Of a stretch of DNA of 64,000 nucleotides, positions 35,990 to 50,018 are shown piece after piece. Made by a program: the position numbers and the translations under genes. The first letter of the stretch is position 1, and each line of letters opens with the position of its first letter. Below the pieces are notes generated by a model, which was not told the DNA's origin, made no database searches, and was given only the letters and a program-made list of their open reading frames with translations. The stretch spans positions 5,993,548 to 6,057,547 of the forward strand of contig NC_042518.1 of NCBI RefSeq assembly GCF_900963305.1, given 5' to 3'. This DNA is from Echeneis naucrates (Eukaryota > Chordata > Actinopteri > Carangiformes > Echeneidae).

Positions 35990-36447
35990 CATCTCCTTTT
36001 TTTGAAATGTACCTTTGTGTTATCTGGATCAATGGTACAGCTGTCGCGATATTTAATATCTCAGGTCAGCTGTACAGAGAAAGTTGATGATATATGTTCG
36101 AGGATGGGGCTCTGGATAAGCCATGAGCGGCTAGCTGTGGTGACTCAAGGACATCAATAATCAATAGTGAGAAAAGGCCCATGACACTCCCATTAATCTG
36201 TTTAAGAAATGGCAGCCTGGGCCAACATCAGGGCTTTCAGCTTAATGAAACAGAGAGCAGGTCCTCCATTCCTGCAAGGATGCTCATTCGGGGCTGCGAG
36301 AATTATAATCAGGAAAGGTCTCTTATGTTATCTTATCTCCTATTTTTTTTTTAAATGTACATTTGTGTTATCTGGATCAACGGTACAGCTGTCGTGGAGC
36401 AGCGATATTTAATATCTCAGGTCAGCTGTACAGGTCTCTTACGTTAT
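35990..36447 (+). repeat. Local segmental duplication (about 75-85 bp, two copies)
   Basis: Copy A at about 36005-36077 and copy B at about 36353-36433 align from AAATGTAC to CAGCTGTACAG with two substitutions; copy B has eight extra bases (TGGAGCAG) after CTGTCG. Copy B is bounded by a 16-bp near-perfect direct repeat, AGGTCTCTTATGTTAT at 36316-36331 and 36432-36447 (one mismatch). The sequence is non-coding and lies in acly intron 1. Confidence 0.85.
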
Positions 36448-36893
36448 ATGCCACATTTCTCACCATTTGATGATTTGATGTTGACGCAGTTACATTTGCC
36501 TCATGAAACTGTTCTGCAGTACCTCCAGTCAAACTGTTGGTTGATCTGGTTATTAAACAATACAAATTTTTTCATAAAAAAAAAAAAAACAAACAAACAA
36601 ACTAATCAAAATAATGAAAAATGCCCATTGGGGAAGTCCTTTGAGCTCAAACAGAGTAAAACCTAAAATATATTAATTAAGTAAATACAGGAGACCAGGA
36701 AAGACAGCAACTGGGTTATTTTATTTTTTTCCTGCAATAGAAAGATTGAAACAGTTAATCAGTAATAATAAGAGCTGTTGATCATGTTTACAAGTAGACT
36801 CATAGTTTAAACTCATTCATTCATGATCATTAAACAAATGTTGTGATTATTTGTATCCTCTGCACAGTCAAGGTAAAGAAAACAGCTGTCCTG

Positions 36894-37095
<202 letters not shown>

Positions 37096-37769
37096 GCCAA
37101 AGATTAAAGGTCACAGCTCTGCCCTGCTCCAGTAAGATCAAAGAATACCTGTACAGATTATTGAATTTCTTCTTTTAATCCATCGTTTTCCACCACTTAA
37201 GTTATAGAAATCTGTACACCTCAGGTGTTTTCCAGCTGTGTTAATAAATAGGTCACTTCAGGTCAAAGTAAAGTTGCTTGGCTGTGATGGCCTAGTGAAT
37301 GGAGTTCAGCACTGCTGCTGTTGCCTCATTAGTATTTGATTGTTCTGGGGCCAAATATGCTTGCATTACCCTTTACACTGTAGGTCAAACAAACCAAGGC
37401 TGATGAGTGTTTGCCTCTCAGGCTTCACTGTCTGTGTCTTACTTCATTCAGTACGTGAGAAACATAAAAATTCTGATTGTGCAGATGTGACAGACGTCTG
37501 TGCTTTGATTTTATAGCATTCTCAATAATTCTGTAGAGTTAAATGTTGCAGAGCCGTCTCTCAATCATTTAGTGGCCAGACTCGTTCCTGACAGTTCTGA
37601 CAGCAGGCGTCTCCTGTTAAATCCAAAAAGAAGCATCTCTTTTCTCTGTCCATCATTTAGGTCTGCTCTTCTGTATTCATTCATCCACATCATTAAATTG
37701 ATTCATCTCACTGCTCATCTCCCTCCTCCCATCTCCCCATCCTCTTATCCAGTCAAGACTGAAAGAGTC

Positions 37770-40203
37770 ATGTCGGCCAAAGCCATCTCTGAGCAGACAG
37801 GGAAGGAGTTCCTGTACAAATACATCTGCACGTCAGCGGCTGTGCAGAACCGATTCCGTTATGCCAACGTGACAGCAGAGACTGACTTTGAACGGCTGGC
37901 GCAAGAGCACCCATGGCTGCTCACAGAGGTAAGACCAAAGAGCAGTGGTGACCAAAATGTAAGTATGTGAAGTAAAATTTTCTTTACCAGAAAATTTACG
38001 AATCACGTCAGATTTGTAGCCAATGAATGTCCCAAGATGCAGGCTCCCTGTGGAAATGATCTCAACCTGCACAGACAATTACTCAGGCTGGAATTAAAGT
38101 GGTCTCTTGGTGCTTGTTGTCTAGTGTCATGGACAGCAAAGTGATCCAGAAGCTTCAACCTAACAAAAGAACAAAAAAAAAAAAAATGTTTACTCGGCCT
38201 CTCCACATGAAGGACAAGTTCAGCAGAGACGGGAATTTTTGGCTCCATTCTGTCCTTCTCAGATTTGTCTTAACAGTCATGTAATATCAGATAGATATGC
38301 AGTAATAGAAGCTAATTGAATCACTCTATGACTCATCTTGTCTCTCCGTCACTGAGGGTTTTAATCTGGAAGAAACGAGGATGATGCAGAGGACAGATTC
38401 ACGGAGATATGTGCTGCCATAGAATTGATTAGGAAATTGCATTAACTTTCACCCTCAGCCTTCTGTCCCTTTGCTGACTGGCAAGCTCCCAGGTACTAAT
38501 GGCTCCACTGTCATAACTCGTTCTTTTTTTCTGACTTGGAAGTGAAAGGAAATGGGCTTCATCGGTGGCAGCTGGATGTAATTCAGCGTTTGTGCCATCA
38601 GCGAGTCATTCGTGTGAGAGATTCCTACTTAAATAATGTGCAATGCATCTTTAAGGTGACACATGTTACCTGGCAACCTGTGATTTGTTGTGAAAATGAA
38701 GATAAGAAGAATGATCAACCATCACCCATTAAGTTGTATCAAATATGAGTTTGATCCCTTTCAGTCAACATGAAGTGGCGATGCCAGTTTATGTTATTTA
38801 CAGACACCATTTTCTCTTCCTTCCAGAGGCTGGTGGTGAAGCCAGATCAGCTGATCAAGAGGCGAGGGAAACTGGGCCTGGTTGGTGTCAACCTGGATCT
38901 GAATGGCGTCAGAGAGTGGCTGAAGTCCCGCCTTATGAAAGAGACTACGGTATGTCATCCACCCTCTGCCTCTCCGTCTCTGCAATTTCGTAGTCAATTA
39001 CCTGCAGCCATCCCTGAAGGGATGTGCTTTTCTCAGCAACCCTATGATCAATATTATCCCGGTGCTTTAGTCAGACCCTCCTCCTGCTGCCCTTTCCTTC
39101 ACCCCCTGTTTTCTGCTTTGCACTGGTGCATTTGGTTTCTTTGTATAATTTTGCCTGATGCTTAAACATTCAGTGTTAGTCTGCAGGTTGTAAATCAGTC
39201 CAGCCAGCTGAGGTGAGTGCAGTTAGTGAATAAGCAGCCAAGTCATTTATCCAGGCGACATAGCCACAGCACAGAGGAGCCATCACTTTGCCACAAAGAC
39301 GCTGCTCTGCCTCATAAACCATGAAGTAAGTTAGAGAGAGAGAGACAGACGCCTCATAAAGTACCGAAGAAGAGTGTATGTTTGTGTGTTGGTATGCTGC
39401 AGCGCTGAGGTTGTGTGGACGCGTCTCTTCAGATGAGACCAAACTGTCAACTGCTACTGGTGGCAATAAATAATGATAAATGAAGTCACTGCTGTATCGT
39501 AGACAGATGGGGCAGTATTTCAGCTTGTTGGATCTTCACTGTCCCTGAGAAATCAAAATTGATTTAGTCTGAGTTTAAGAAACTGCACAATTGTTACAAC
39601 ATATGACATTCAACGTCTGCCATAAATTTTACCTTGTGCAGCACATGTGTGCAAATGTTAAGCAGGGGAACACACTAAACTAAGATGGTCAACATTCAAA
39701 CATTAAACTTGCTGAGATTGTTAGCTTTGTTATTTTGAGCATGTATCAGGATATTATTAGCATTTAGCTCAATGAATGTAGCCTCATTGTGCAGCTAGCA
39801 TGGCAGTAATTGGTGAATGAAAGTAGCATAAATCTTCATACTAATACAACAGCTTGGTTTTGTTATATATGCTCTAATTATTGAAGAGTATGCCTCCTAC
39901 ATACAAGCTTTTTGCTTGACTGCTAATTACATTTAAGCACGTTCCTGTATATACAAGCCAGCAAGAAGTGTTAAGTGTAGCATGTTGCACACTGAAATTG
40001 CAAGCTTACAAGATGAGTGTCTTCCTCTTTTCTTCTCCGAGAAGCACACAGAGGTGACATTTATCTAAAAACCCGTTCTGTTCTTTTCGATAAGATATGT
40101 TATGTTTGTTTTTGCCCCCCCCCCCCACCCATCATAAGCCTCCTTTTTTCTTTTCACTCTTCAAAATGGAAACCCCGTCTCTCCCCCCCCCCCCCCCCCC
40201 CCC

Positions 40204-40235
<32 letters not shown>

Positions 40236-43200
40236 TTTCCAATTTTATTTCTTCGCTCTGTTCTCTCTGACTGGCTGCTGGTCCGCCTTTTAGCCCGTTG
40301 GCCTTTACAGAGGAATAATGACAGGCTCACCAAATGAGCTGTGGCTGTGTTCTTCAGGCTTTGTGGGCGTAATATATGCCGACATTTCCCTTCACCAAGA
40401 CCTGTCTCCTTTTTTCTTTTTACACCACATGATGGTCGCCTTTGTTTTAACAGTCAAATTTTGTCTGAATGAATAAGGGGAATAGGATTAAGACTACAGA
40501 GCCTCTTTAGCATATATTAAAAATTATTTTGTTGGTCTTCAGGTGGGAAAAGCCAAGGGCATTCTCAAGAACTTCCTCATCGAGCCTTTTGTCCCCCACA
40601 AGCAGGTAAAACTCCTCAGACAACCCTCAGTTTCTATTTATACTGTTATCACTCATATTAAAACATACCTTAAATCTAAGATATTAAATGCCCCCTTAGG
40701 TGACATTTCTTCATCAATATCTTTGTCAACTCAATGTTTCATTGTTCAGGAGCAGGAGTTCTACGTCTGCATCTACGCCACACGGGATGGAGACTACGTG
40801 CTGTTTCACCACGAGGGAGGTGTGGATGTAGGAGATGTGGACGCCAAGGCAAATAAGTTGCTAATTGGTGTGGATGAGAAGATCAGCGAAGAATCTGTAA
40901 AAAAGGAGCTGCTGACTCATGCACCAAATGACAAGAAAGCGTAAGTTGGATAGCATTTAGAGTTTCAGGCAATGACGTGCAGCACTAAACTAATGGAGGA
41001 CTAGATCATTAAATTATGTAATCCAGTCTAAATCTTAGTGTTCACCAGTTGCAAGGAGACGTGCTTATTTAACACTGCTCATTTTTTGGCTTTCGTGTCC
41101 GGTTTAGTTTGTGTTGTTGCATGTGGAGCCTGTGCAGTTGAACGAAGAGCTCAGTCATATTGTTCCACAACACACAGAGGTTTTATAAAAGGACACAGAA
41201 ATACACATGATACATTGAAGTAGTTCTGCACTAAATTACTTCCAAGGAAAAAGTGCATTTTATTTATAGGAAATTCTTGACCACTGGTTGGAAAACAGAA
41301 CCATAATTTAATCGACGTAAGAGAAAGTACGTGGCAGTATGCATTGGAGGGGGCAGGAGGAGCTGGGTGGGGGTTTCCATTAGACAAATGACAAACTCCT
41401 CCCTCTGCGTGACATAATTTCAACCAGCTTCCACCCCCAGCCACTTTTACACTGCAGGCATATTCACAGCACGTCCGCTTTATTTTGATGGGCACGGTAC
41501 ACTGGCCCACCCCCTCGAACCCCTCCAATCCATCTCCCCAGCAGTGCTCTTAGGATGGCAGATTTTGGCTGGACTCACTGTCTTGGCTGACATTGAAGAA
41601 GCCGCTCCAGGAATCATTCTGCCAGCCGCGACTCACCTCCTCACCCCGCACGCTCTCCCCCTCTCTCTCCCCTCACACTTCAGATTGAAAACAAGTGCAG
41701 CCCTTTTTTTTTTTTTTTTTTTCTGCCCTACCATCAGAATCAGACATGTTGGGAAGCTGAGTCACTCTGGGTTTGGGTCACAGTTTTCTCTGAGGAGCGT
41801 GAGTTCTGACCGGGGGCTGACACTGTTACACAAGGCTCTGAGCTGCCTCGACAACTGACAAGCAGGAGAGGAGAACAAAATACATAATACTCCTCCTCCT
41901 CCTTCCAGTAACAACCCAGACTACATTTCACTGCTGTGTTTTGACATGTGAAGGAGGAAGGAGGAAGTAAATTAGATTATTCTGTATCTGACAGCAGCAT
42001 ATCTGCAGATAATTTACAGGTACGTTGTTTACTGTCCAGCTTGGCCTTTATAATCCTTCTGTGATATTGCCTGTTGTTTGTCAGGGTTTAAATTATATAT
42101 GCCTGTTTCCCTATTACATAGTCCATTTAAAAAGTAGCATATTGTGTTATGTACGTTTATAGATATACAATATCACTGGAAAAATAAAATGCCTAAGGCT
42201 TTAATTTTGGTGTCATTTCAGGGAAATAAACTCATTGAAATACATATCAACTTGAATGTTTAGTATTTTAGATGATTAAATGGGTATTTGTATATTCAGT
42301 TGCCAAGTAGTTTTCTCTTTCTAACCTATTTGGAGTTACTGTTATATTAATAGGTTAATATTTAGGATTTCACCTTAAGTTTGTTTTAAATAATGATAAA
42401 TGTCAAGAAAAAAATATATGTTACAATTTCTCAGAAATGTGATGTCAGATGCTGGTTTTATGTGATCAGCAGGTCAAAATCCAAATAAAGTGATTTTGTT
42501 TTCTTAGAAGTATTATTAGAATCAATAAAGGTTTTTTCCTGAGTTGTGAGTCAAACAGCTAGTTTAAATCGGTGAGATGAAGCCTCAGTTTTTCTGTGAT
42601 GTGATTATATTGTTTGACAACTAACCAGACTAAAATGTCACATATTGTCTCTGCAGGGTCCTGGCCAGCTTCATTGTAGGACTCTTTAACCTGTATGAAG
42701 AATTGTTCTTTACATACCTGGAGATCAACCCACTGGGTAAAGTTTTATTAATTTTTTTTTTTTTTTATTAAAAAACAAATCTACAGTAATATGACAAGCT
42801 CTGTGTTGTGATTGCATTTACACTCAACTCCAACACAAATTCATAAATATGTTATAACATCACTAAATTAGAAAGGGACATCAAAAAAGAAGTAAATTCT
42901 GCCATATTTTTAACACTAAGAGAGGAAAAGGGTAAATAATTCATGCACTTGCTGTTTGATGAAGGCCATGTGGTTTTATAATGTGTGTTTATAATGAATA
43001 ATTGGGCATCAGTATATACCCTAAGGCAGCTGCTGTTGGTGTGCTGAGACTGACTCTCCCTGCTTTGATCTCATACCACCTCCTCCCAATCTTCCCTTCC
43101 TTTCCACCTCCTGCAGGGACAGCAGGATGTTTCAGGTCACCCGGACCTGATTATCAATTTTTCCTTTATCTGTCTGAAGCTCAGGTCTTGTGCTAATTTG

Positions 43201-45930
43201 GTGAATCTCAGTAGGTGGCTGTTTTTGTAAGATCCTTACATTTTTATTTGCACCCCCTCAGTGGTCACAAAAGATGGGGTTTACGTGCTGGACATGGCAG
43301 CCAAGATTGATGCCACAGCTGACTACATCTGCAAGGCCAAGTGGGGTGATGTGGAGTTCCCGCCTCCGTTTGGCAGGGAGGCCTATCCTGAGGTGATGGG
43401 GGACTATCTCTGCACCAAAATTGAGCCAGTCAGCATTACAGAGCTGGTTTTGTCATCCAGTCAGCGGGGGGCATCTGCTAAATGAAGCATTGTTTTTTAT
43501 TTGGGCTAGAATGTAAAACTAGCCAAATAAATGAATTTATAAGCAACTAAAGAATTTTTTTCCAATTTAAAAATTTGATTCTCATTAAAAGGTACAATAG
43601 AAAATGTATGTTGCAGTTCATACTGCCCCAGCTGCTCCATGTAGACTTCAACACACAACTGTTAAACAGCCTTTCCGAGTCATTGTCATAAGGTTGTCTG
43701 AGCGGAGAGCTGTAGACTGTCACCTTCCATTGAAACAGTTGTGTATTAACTTAGAAATAACGCCATAATAATCATAGAATGAAAAATCCAGTTTTGATGT
43801 GCAAAGGTTATCTATTTTTGGCTGATGTGTGCAGTTGGAGACAGAATGTCTGCACCAGACGGGGTGGTCTAATTGGGCTGCTGTGAGTCGTGAGTCTTGA
43901 GTCTGGAGGGAGGGGCAAATGGCGGGTGTCCTTTGATTGGAACACTGTTTATTCCCAGCCACCAGCTGTGGCCAAGACAGTCATAAACAACCACTGATGT
44001 ACCAATTGTTATAAATATCCAATATTCCCAATAACTGACTCTTTAAAATCAATCCAAGCACATGTAATGAATTATAACCAAATGAAGTGGTGCTTGTAAA
44101 GGCACTGCTCTGATTAAGTCAGCAATTGCCTGCCCCCTCCCTCTCTTACATCTTGAGCAGCCATATGACCATCCTCTAGCCTCTTCGTTGACCTTTTCTT
44201 TGATTTATTTATTCACTTTTTGCAGGAGGCTTACATCGCCGACCTGGACGCCAAGAGTGGCTCCAGCCTTAAACTCACTCTGCTCAACCCCCGAGGAAGG
44301 ATCTGGACCATGGTGGCAGGAGGTGGAGCATCAGTAGTGTTCAGGTATCCCACCACAGTGCAAGACTCAACTCCATACATCGTCCTGCATAAACAAGACT
44401 CCATTAACCACATATGAAATAATTCAATTGAACCCTTTACTTAGATGCTTAAGTTATCCCCTGACTTTATCCTTATTATATCGATTTCACTGCACATAAT
44501 TGGTTTAAGCATTAGAGGAGTATGCCAGGGATGCAATAGTGAGACTGATGGTGCAGCAACTCAGACTCTGCCTCTTCAGCTTCCAGCTAAATTGGATTCC
44601 TTAAATACTGTTGTTTTCAGTAGGAGTCAGGACTAATGAGCTCTGCCGTCTGTTGAGGGTGTAAAGCGTGACAGGCAGTGATGTCAGCCACGACTAATTA
44701 TTCCCTCTGTGCACAAGTTGTTGTGTCTGTTTACAGTGCCATGCCAATTCAGAAAATATGGATGGAGTGCATTTAGTCTCATGTGTGTTAAGGAGTTTGC
44801 AAAGGAGACAAATACCTGCTGTCAGTTTCATTCTTTCCTCTGTATGTGTTACTGATGTAAACCTCTCTTAGTGACACAATCTGTGACCTGGGTGGTGTCA
44901 ACGAGCTGGCCAATTACGGGGAGTATTCGGGAGCACCAAGCGAACAGCAGACATATGACTACGCCAAGACCATCCTGTCGCTGATGACCAGAGAGAAGCA
45001 CGTTGATGGTAGGAAAACAGATTTCTGCAGCCACTGAGCGAAGGTCCCCTCGCCAAAAAATATTGTGTTGATTATATATATATTTCCTTTCCAGGAAAGG
45101 TCTTGATTATTGGGGGAAGCATTGCAAACTTCACCAATGTTGCAGCAACTTGTAAGGTACAGTAGAAGATGTTTTTTCTCTGTTTTCATATCCTGATATT
45201 GCTCCCGGTGGCATGCTAAGTATGTCTGTGTGTTTGCTAGGGGATTGTCAGAGCCATCAGAGACTATCAAGTACCACTCAAGGAGCATGAGGTCACCATT
45301 TTTGTCCGCCGTGGCGGCCCCAATTACCAGGAAGGTCTCAGAGTGATGCGAGAAGCTGGTATGTGATGCATTCTTCCCTTTTGAGTTTTTTTTTTTTTTA
45401 AATCTGTGAGCACCTGCAAGTTTTCATGCACCACATTTGTTTTACCTCCTCTCCTCAGGCAAGACCACTGGGATCCCCATCCATGTCTTTGGCACAGAAA
45501 CTCACATGACAGCCATCGTTGGTATGGCACTGGGCCTCAGGCCAATCCCAAACCAGCCCCCTGTTGCTGCCCACACTGCCAACTTCCTGCTCAACTCCAG
45601 TGGCAGCACATTGGTATGACACATAATGGCTCCATGGAGACAAATAGCCTGTCACAATGTCCTGTCGGCTCGCTGTGCAAGGATGATGATTAAACTCACC
45701 AGTAGTGTGGTGCAGTTTAGTAGCAGAGTGAGCAGGAGACTTGCATGTCACAATCTCTGTCAGCACTGTCGTGTCCTTTTTAGTGAACCAGATTATCAAA
45801 AGCCCACTGGCTCTTTTGTGTGAGAGCATTGGACGGCACTGTTGACTGCTCTTATTCAAATAGTCGTTAGGTACAGTTGCCCACTGCAGCTGCCTCAAGG
45901 GATCCATTAAGACTGTGCAGAATTTCAACA

Positions 45931-45964
<34 letters not shown>

Positions 45965-48900
45965 CTCCACATGTTCACATGTGCATTTCTTTGGCCGTTT
46001 ACTTCAACTGAAAAAGTGGAAATGTTAGTGTAAATAAAATAAAAACCATTGTCATTGTATTTTGTTTTGTTATTTTCAGACACCAGTTTCCAGCAGGACC
46101 GGCTCTTTCTCTGAAAACAAAGTCAGACTAGAGGGCTCACCGGCCAAGAAGGCCAAATCTGGCGCTCCCGTTGGTTAGAAAACACACACACGCTCGCACA
46201 GACACACACACACACACACCCCACAGTACTGGGATAACTCCTGAGGACTTCATGTATTTTCATTTATGGCTCCTCTGCTAGACAGTATTACACGTAAAGA
46301 GGCCTTGTGATCATGCTTGGTTGGATTCTAGGTGTTGTGTTAGAGCTCCCTCTCTGGGAGGGATGCTGCAATACAGTCTCATACCTTAACCTCTTGAGGC
46401 CTGTGCTTTTTATTTGCTATGAAAGTTGATGGGAATTGTTGGGCATCTTGAGTGTACACTGATCATTGAAATTTGGTTTTGTGACCACAAAATGACAAAA
46501 CATCCACAACTGAGGTGAAATGTTCTATGTTAAGTTACATTAAATATAAGTATAATGGCACAGAGAGCCCAAATTGTCATGTCCTCATATGAGGATGCAG
46601 GGTATCAGACCCCAAAGAGCACATCCATTTTTGTTACCCTATCTTCAGTTTCTTTCTTTAATTCCTCTCCTTGTAGCCAAGGCAAATACCCTCTTCAGCA
46701 AACATACCAGGTCCTTAGTTTGGGGCATGCAGACCCGGGCTGTACAGGGCATGCTGGACTTTGACTATGTCTGCTCCAGGGATCAGCCATCTGTCGCAGC
46801 TATGGTCTACCCATTCACGTGAGCATTTGTCCAGTGTTTGTTAACATTTGTTTGATGTAAGTATTACAGCTGTTTGCTGTACATTAAAATATACTTTCTG
46901 CATGGCTGCCCTCCAGGGGAGACCATAAGCAGAAGTTCTACTTGGGCCATAAAGAGATCCTCATCCCTGTGTATAAGAACCTGAGTGATGCCATAAAAAA
47001 GCACCCAGATGTTGATGTGCTCATCAGTTTCGCCTCTTTGCGTTCAGCCTTTGATAGCACCATGGAGACCATGCAGTACCCGCAGGTAAACGCCCTCCTG
47101 TACCATTGGGTAGCTTTAAATTTAAAGCAACGTTCAGAGTTTTACCCTCTCTCTTCACTTGCTTTCAGATTCACACAATTGCTATTATTGCTGAGGGCAT
47201 CCCTGAAGCCCACACCAGGAAGCTAATCAAGGCAGCAGATCAGAAGGGTGTCACAATCATTGGACCAGCAACTGTTAGGCTTGCTTTTCTTTTCACAAGA
47301 TGACTCAGAATTTACCTTAGTTTCCTCTCCTTCCTGAAAATGGTTGCCTTTTAAATTTTCTTCCAGGTTGGAGGAATCAAGCCAGGCTGTTTGAAAATAG
47401 GAAACACAGGGGGCATGCTGGATAACATCCTTGCGTCCAAGCTCTATCGCCCAGGCAGCGTGGCTTATGTGTCCCGCTCAGGTGGCATGTCCAATGAACT
47501 CAACAACATCATCGCTCATACCACTGATGGTGTTTTTGAAGGGGTGGCCATTGGTGGGGACAGGTATGTGACGGCTTTTCACCCCCAAGATGTGGCTGTG
47601 TGTACCTGGTCTATAATTGTGGCCTCTTCTGCAGGTACCCCGGCTCTGTGTTTATTGACCATGTGCTGCGCTACCAAGACACTCCTGAAGTGAAAATGAT
47701 TGTCGTACTTGGAGAGGTGATGAATAAATCTACAGATGCCACTGCCTGCAGCCTTAAAAACTTTGCTATAATAAGTGTCTGTTTCTGTCTATTTCAGATC
47801 GGAGGCACAGAAGAGTACAAGATCGGCCAGGCCATAAAACAGGGCAGGATCACCAAGCCGGTGGTATGCTGGTGTATTGGCACCTGTGCCACCATGTTCT
47901 CCTCAGAGGTGAGAGGGCAGTCTGCTGCATTATGAGAGATTTAAAGGAATATGTGACATTTCTGACCATGTTGCACCTTTTCCCTCCCACCCTCAGGTTC
48001 AGTTTGGCCATGCAGGAGCCTGTGCCAACCAGGCCTCTGAGACAGCAGTGGCTAAAAACAAGGCCCTTAAGGAAGCTGGTGCCTTCGTCCCGAAGAGCTT
48101 TGATGAGCTGGACAGCGTGATCAAGTCTGTGCATTTTGCGGTTACTACTTCATTTCATCGTGCCTTTTGTAAATATTTGTTTGGATTTTATTTATTACTG
48201 TCCTTTTTCATCCTTGCAGATCCGTTTATGATGACCTTGTTGCTAAAGGCGTTATCCAGCCAGCTGAAGAGGTGCCTCCCCCCACCGTGCCAATGGATTA
48301 CTCCTGGGCACGAGTGAGTATGCCAATTCATTTGTGCTTTTAAAACAGAAGACAAATTTTATAGTCACAATTGAAATCCCAAACATTTGACTAAATTACA
48401 TTGTTTAAAAATGCAACAGGTGGATAAATTATGATGCCTCATTTTCCTCCTTGCCTTTGTTTGCCCTGCAGGAGCTCGGACTGATCCGTAAGCCAGCCTC
48501 TTTCATGACCAGCATCTGTGACGAGAGGGGTCAGGAGCTCCTCTATGCCGGCATGCCCATCACTGAGGTCTTCAAGTCAGAGATAGGCCTGGGGGGAACT
48601 CTGGGACTACTCTGGTTCCAGAGGAGGTCAGCATCTGATGCCGGCTGTCATGCTTAAAAAAAAAGTCTTGAGAAATCCTTCAACCCCAAATATTTACGTT
48701 TCCTTTCTCCACTTTATTTGCAGACTGCCGAGGTATGCATGCCAGTTCATTGAGATGTGTCTGATGGTGACTGCTGATCACGGCCCTGCTGTTTCTGGGG
48801 CCCATAACACTATTGTGTGTGCCCGAGCTGGCAAAGATCTCATCTCCAGCCTCACCTCCGGTCTCCTCACCATTGTAAGATCCTGCTTTCTGTGGGGCAT

Positions 48901-50018
48901 ATCCACTATTTACCTGCCTGCAAAAATCAACAGAGAATGTACATGTTTCTACTTTCTTGCCTTCTCTCCTCAGGGTGACCGCTTTGGGGGGGCTCTGGAC
49001 GCTGCAGCAAAGCAGTTCAGCAGTGCGTTTGACAGTGGTATGCTGCCTATGGAGTTTGTCAACAAGATGAAGAAGGATGGCAAGCTGATCATGGGCATTG
49101 GGCACAGAGTCAAGTCGGTGAGTACCCCAGCTGCTGAGCACATTGACATCCAGCTTGGACAGCAAAACAATAGATTTACATGTTTGTGTAGTTTTTCGCA
49201 ACTACTTTATTGAGCAGTACAAGGAGTGCACGGAATGAGCATTGGAGACATGTATAAAACTGATATGCATGGAGAAATTTGGGGTTAGTTCTTGACAAAT
49301 GAAAATTAGGTGGAAGATTTCACTGGATTTCACTGCTCCCTCAGATTAACAATCCCGACATGAGAGTTCAGATATTGAAGGACTTTGTGAAGCAGCACTT
49401 CCCCTCCACGCAGCTGCTGGACTACGCTCTAGATGTGGAGAAGATCACCACATCCAAAGTGAGACTCATTTTATTATCTCGTCACTAAATAATGGCAGAG
49501 TATTTTTGAAGCGGATGATCATCCTTTTTATTTACCTTGCTGTGTCTTTGTGGTGTTAGAAACCCAACTTGATATTGAATGTGGATGGTTTTATTGGTGT
49601 GGCGTTTGTGGACTTGCTCAGGACTTGTGGTGGTTTTACAAGGTAAGACGATATACACTGCTTTTCTTGACAAGGGTTGATGAAGTTTGATATTCTGCTG
49701 TGGAAGAAATTCAAAAACTCTTTTCCTTCTGGTTTACCACACCACCACAGGGATGAAGCTGATGAATTTGTGGAGATCGGCGCTCTGAATGGCATCTTTG
49801 TTCTCGGACGCAGCATGGGATTCATTGGTGAGTCATTGCTCAGTCTGTACAGACGCAACGCTCTGGCAATGTATGAAAGATTGCACAAGTTTATTTTGTA
49901 TGTAATTCCATCCATCTCCCTAGGACACTACCTGGACCAGAAGAGGCTGAAGCAGGGTCTGTATCGCCACCCATGGGATGACATCTCCTATGTGCTTCCC
50001 GAACACATGTCCATGTAA
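37770..50018 (+). CDS. acly: ATP-citrate synthase (ATP-citrate lyase)
   Basis: Converts citrate, CoA and ATP to acetyl-CoA and oxaloacetate in the cytosol, feeding lipid synthesis and histone acetylation. Twenty-seven coding exons begin 37770-37928, 38827-38949, 40543-40605, 40750-40940, 42657-42736, 43262-43392, 44226-44344, 44872-45008, 45095-45156, 45241-45358, 45459-45613, 46080-46173, 46677-46818 and 46917-47085. They continue 47169-47273, 47367-47563, 47635-47716, 47798-47908, 47997-48124, 48220-48313, 48472-48626, 48724-48874, 48974-49117, 49345-49458, 49560-49642, 49751-49827 and 49924-50018. Total 3279 nt, 1092 residues (human 1101/1091). Seen: ATP-grasp and CoA-binding N-terminal half; phosphorylation sites T447, S451 and S455 (TPVSSRTGS), same numbers as human; phosphohistidine H751 in [11 protein letters not shown]; citrate-synthase-like C-terminus with GHRVKS; end PEHMSM. 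A non-coding exon ends at 35190. The donor after 48124 (GTCTGT) is weak. Confidence 0.98.
37929..38826 (+). other. acly intron 2
   Basis: Non-coding between the first and second coding exons. Nothing recognised beyond a short A run near 38170-38186. Confidence 0.7.
38950..40542 (+). other. acly intron 3
   Basis: Non-coding and AT-rich, with a short GA run near 39334 and C/T homopolymer blocks near 40117-40128 and 40183-40238. No gene or intact element is recognised. Confidence 0.7.
40183..40238. repeat. C(29)T(27) homopolymer junction
   Basis: A run of about 29 C is followed without a break by about 27 T in acly intron 3: a pure pyrimidine strand of 56 bases. Lengths of such runs are unreliable in assemblies. 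Confidence 0.85.
40941..42656 (+). other. acly intron 5
   Basis: The second longest acly intron, 1.7 kb. It contains a T run near 41705-41722 and a TCC repeat near 41890-41905. No coding exon or mobile element is recognised. Confidence 0.65.
45933..45963. repeat. (GT)n microsatellite
   Basis: About fifteen GT units in the acly intron 45614-46079. A shorter CA run lies at about 46180-46219, just after the following exon. Confidence 0.97.

Noticed and set aside
43393-43485. Extension of acly exon 6 to a stop at 43483
   Set aside because: This is intronic read-through past the donor GTGATG. The next exon continues the conserved ACLY sequence [10 protein letters not shown] in frame.
45455-45970. 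A 171-codon minus-strand open frame over acly exon 11 and the next intron
   Set aside because: It crosses an acly splice junction, includes the GT repeat as His-Thr, and has no recognisable domain.
48680-49201. A 173-codon minus-strand open frame in acly
   Set aside because: It spans two acly exons and an intron antisense, with no domain and no splice logic.
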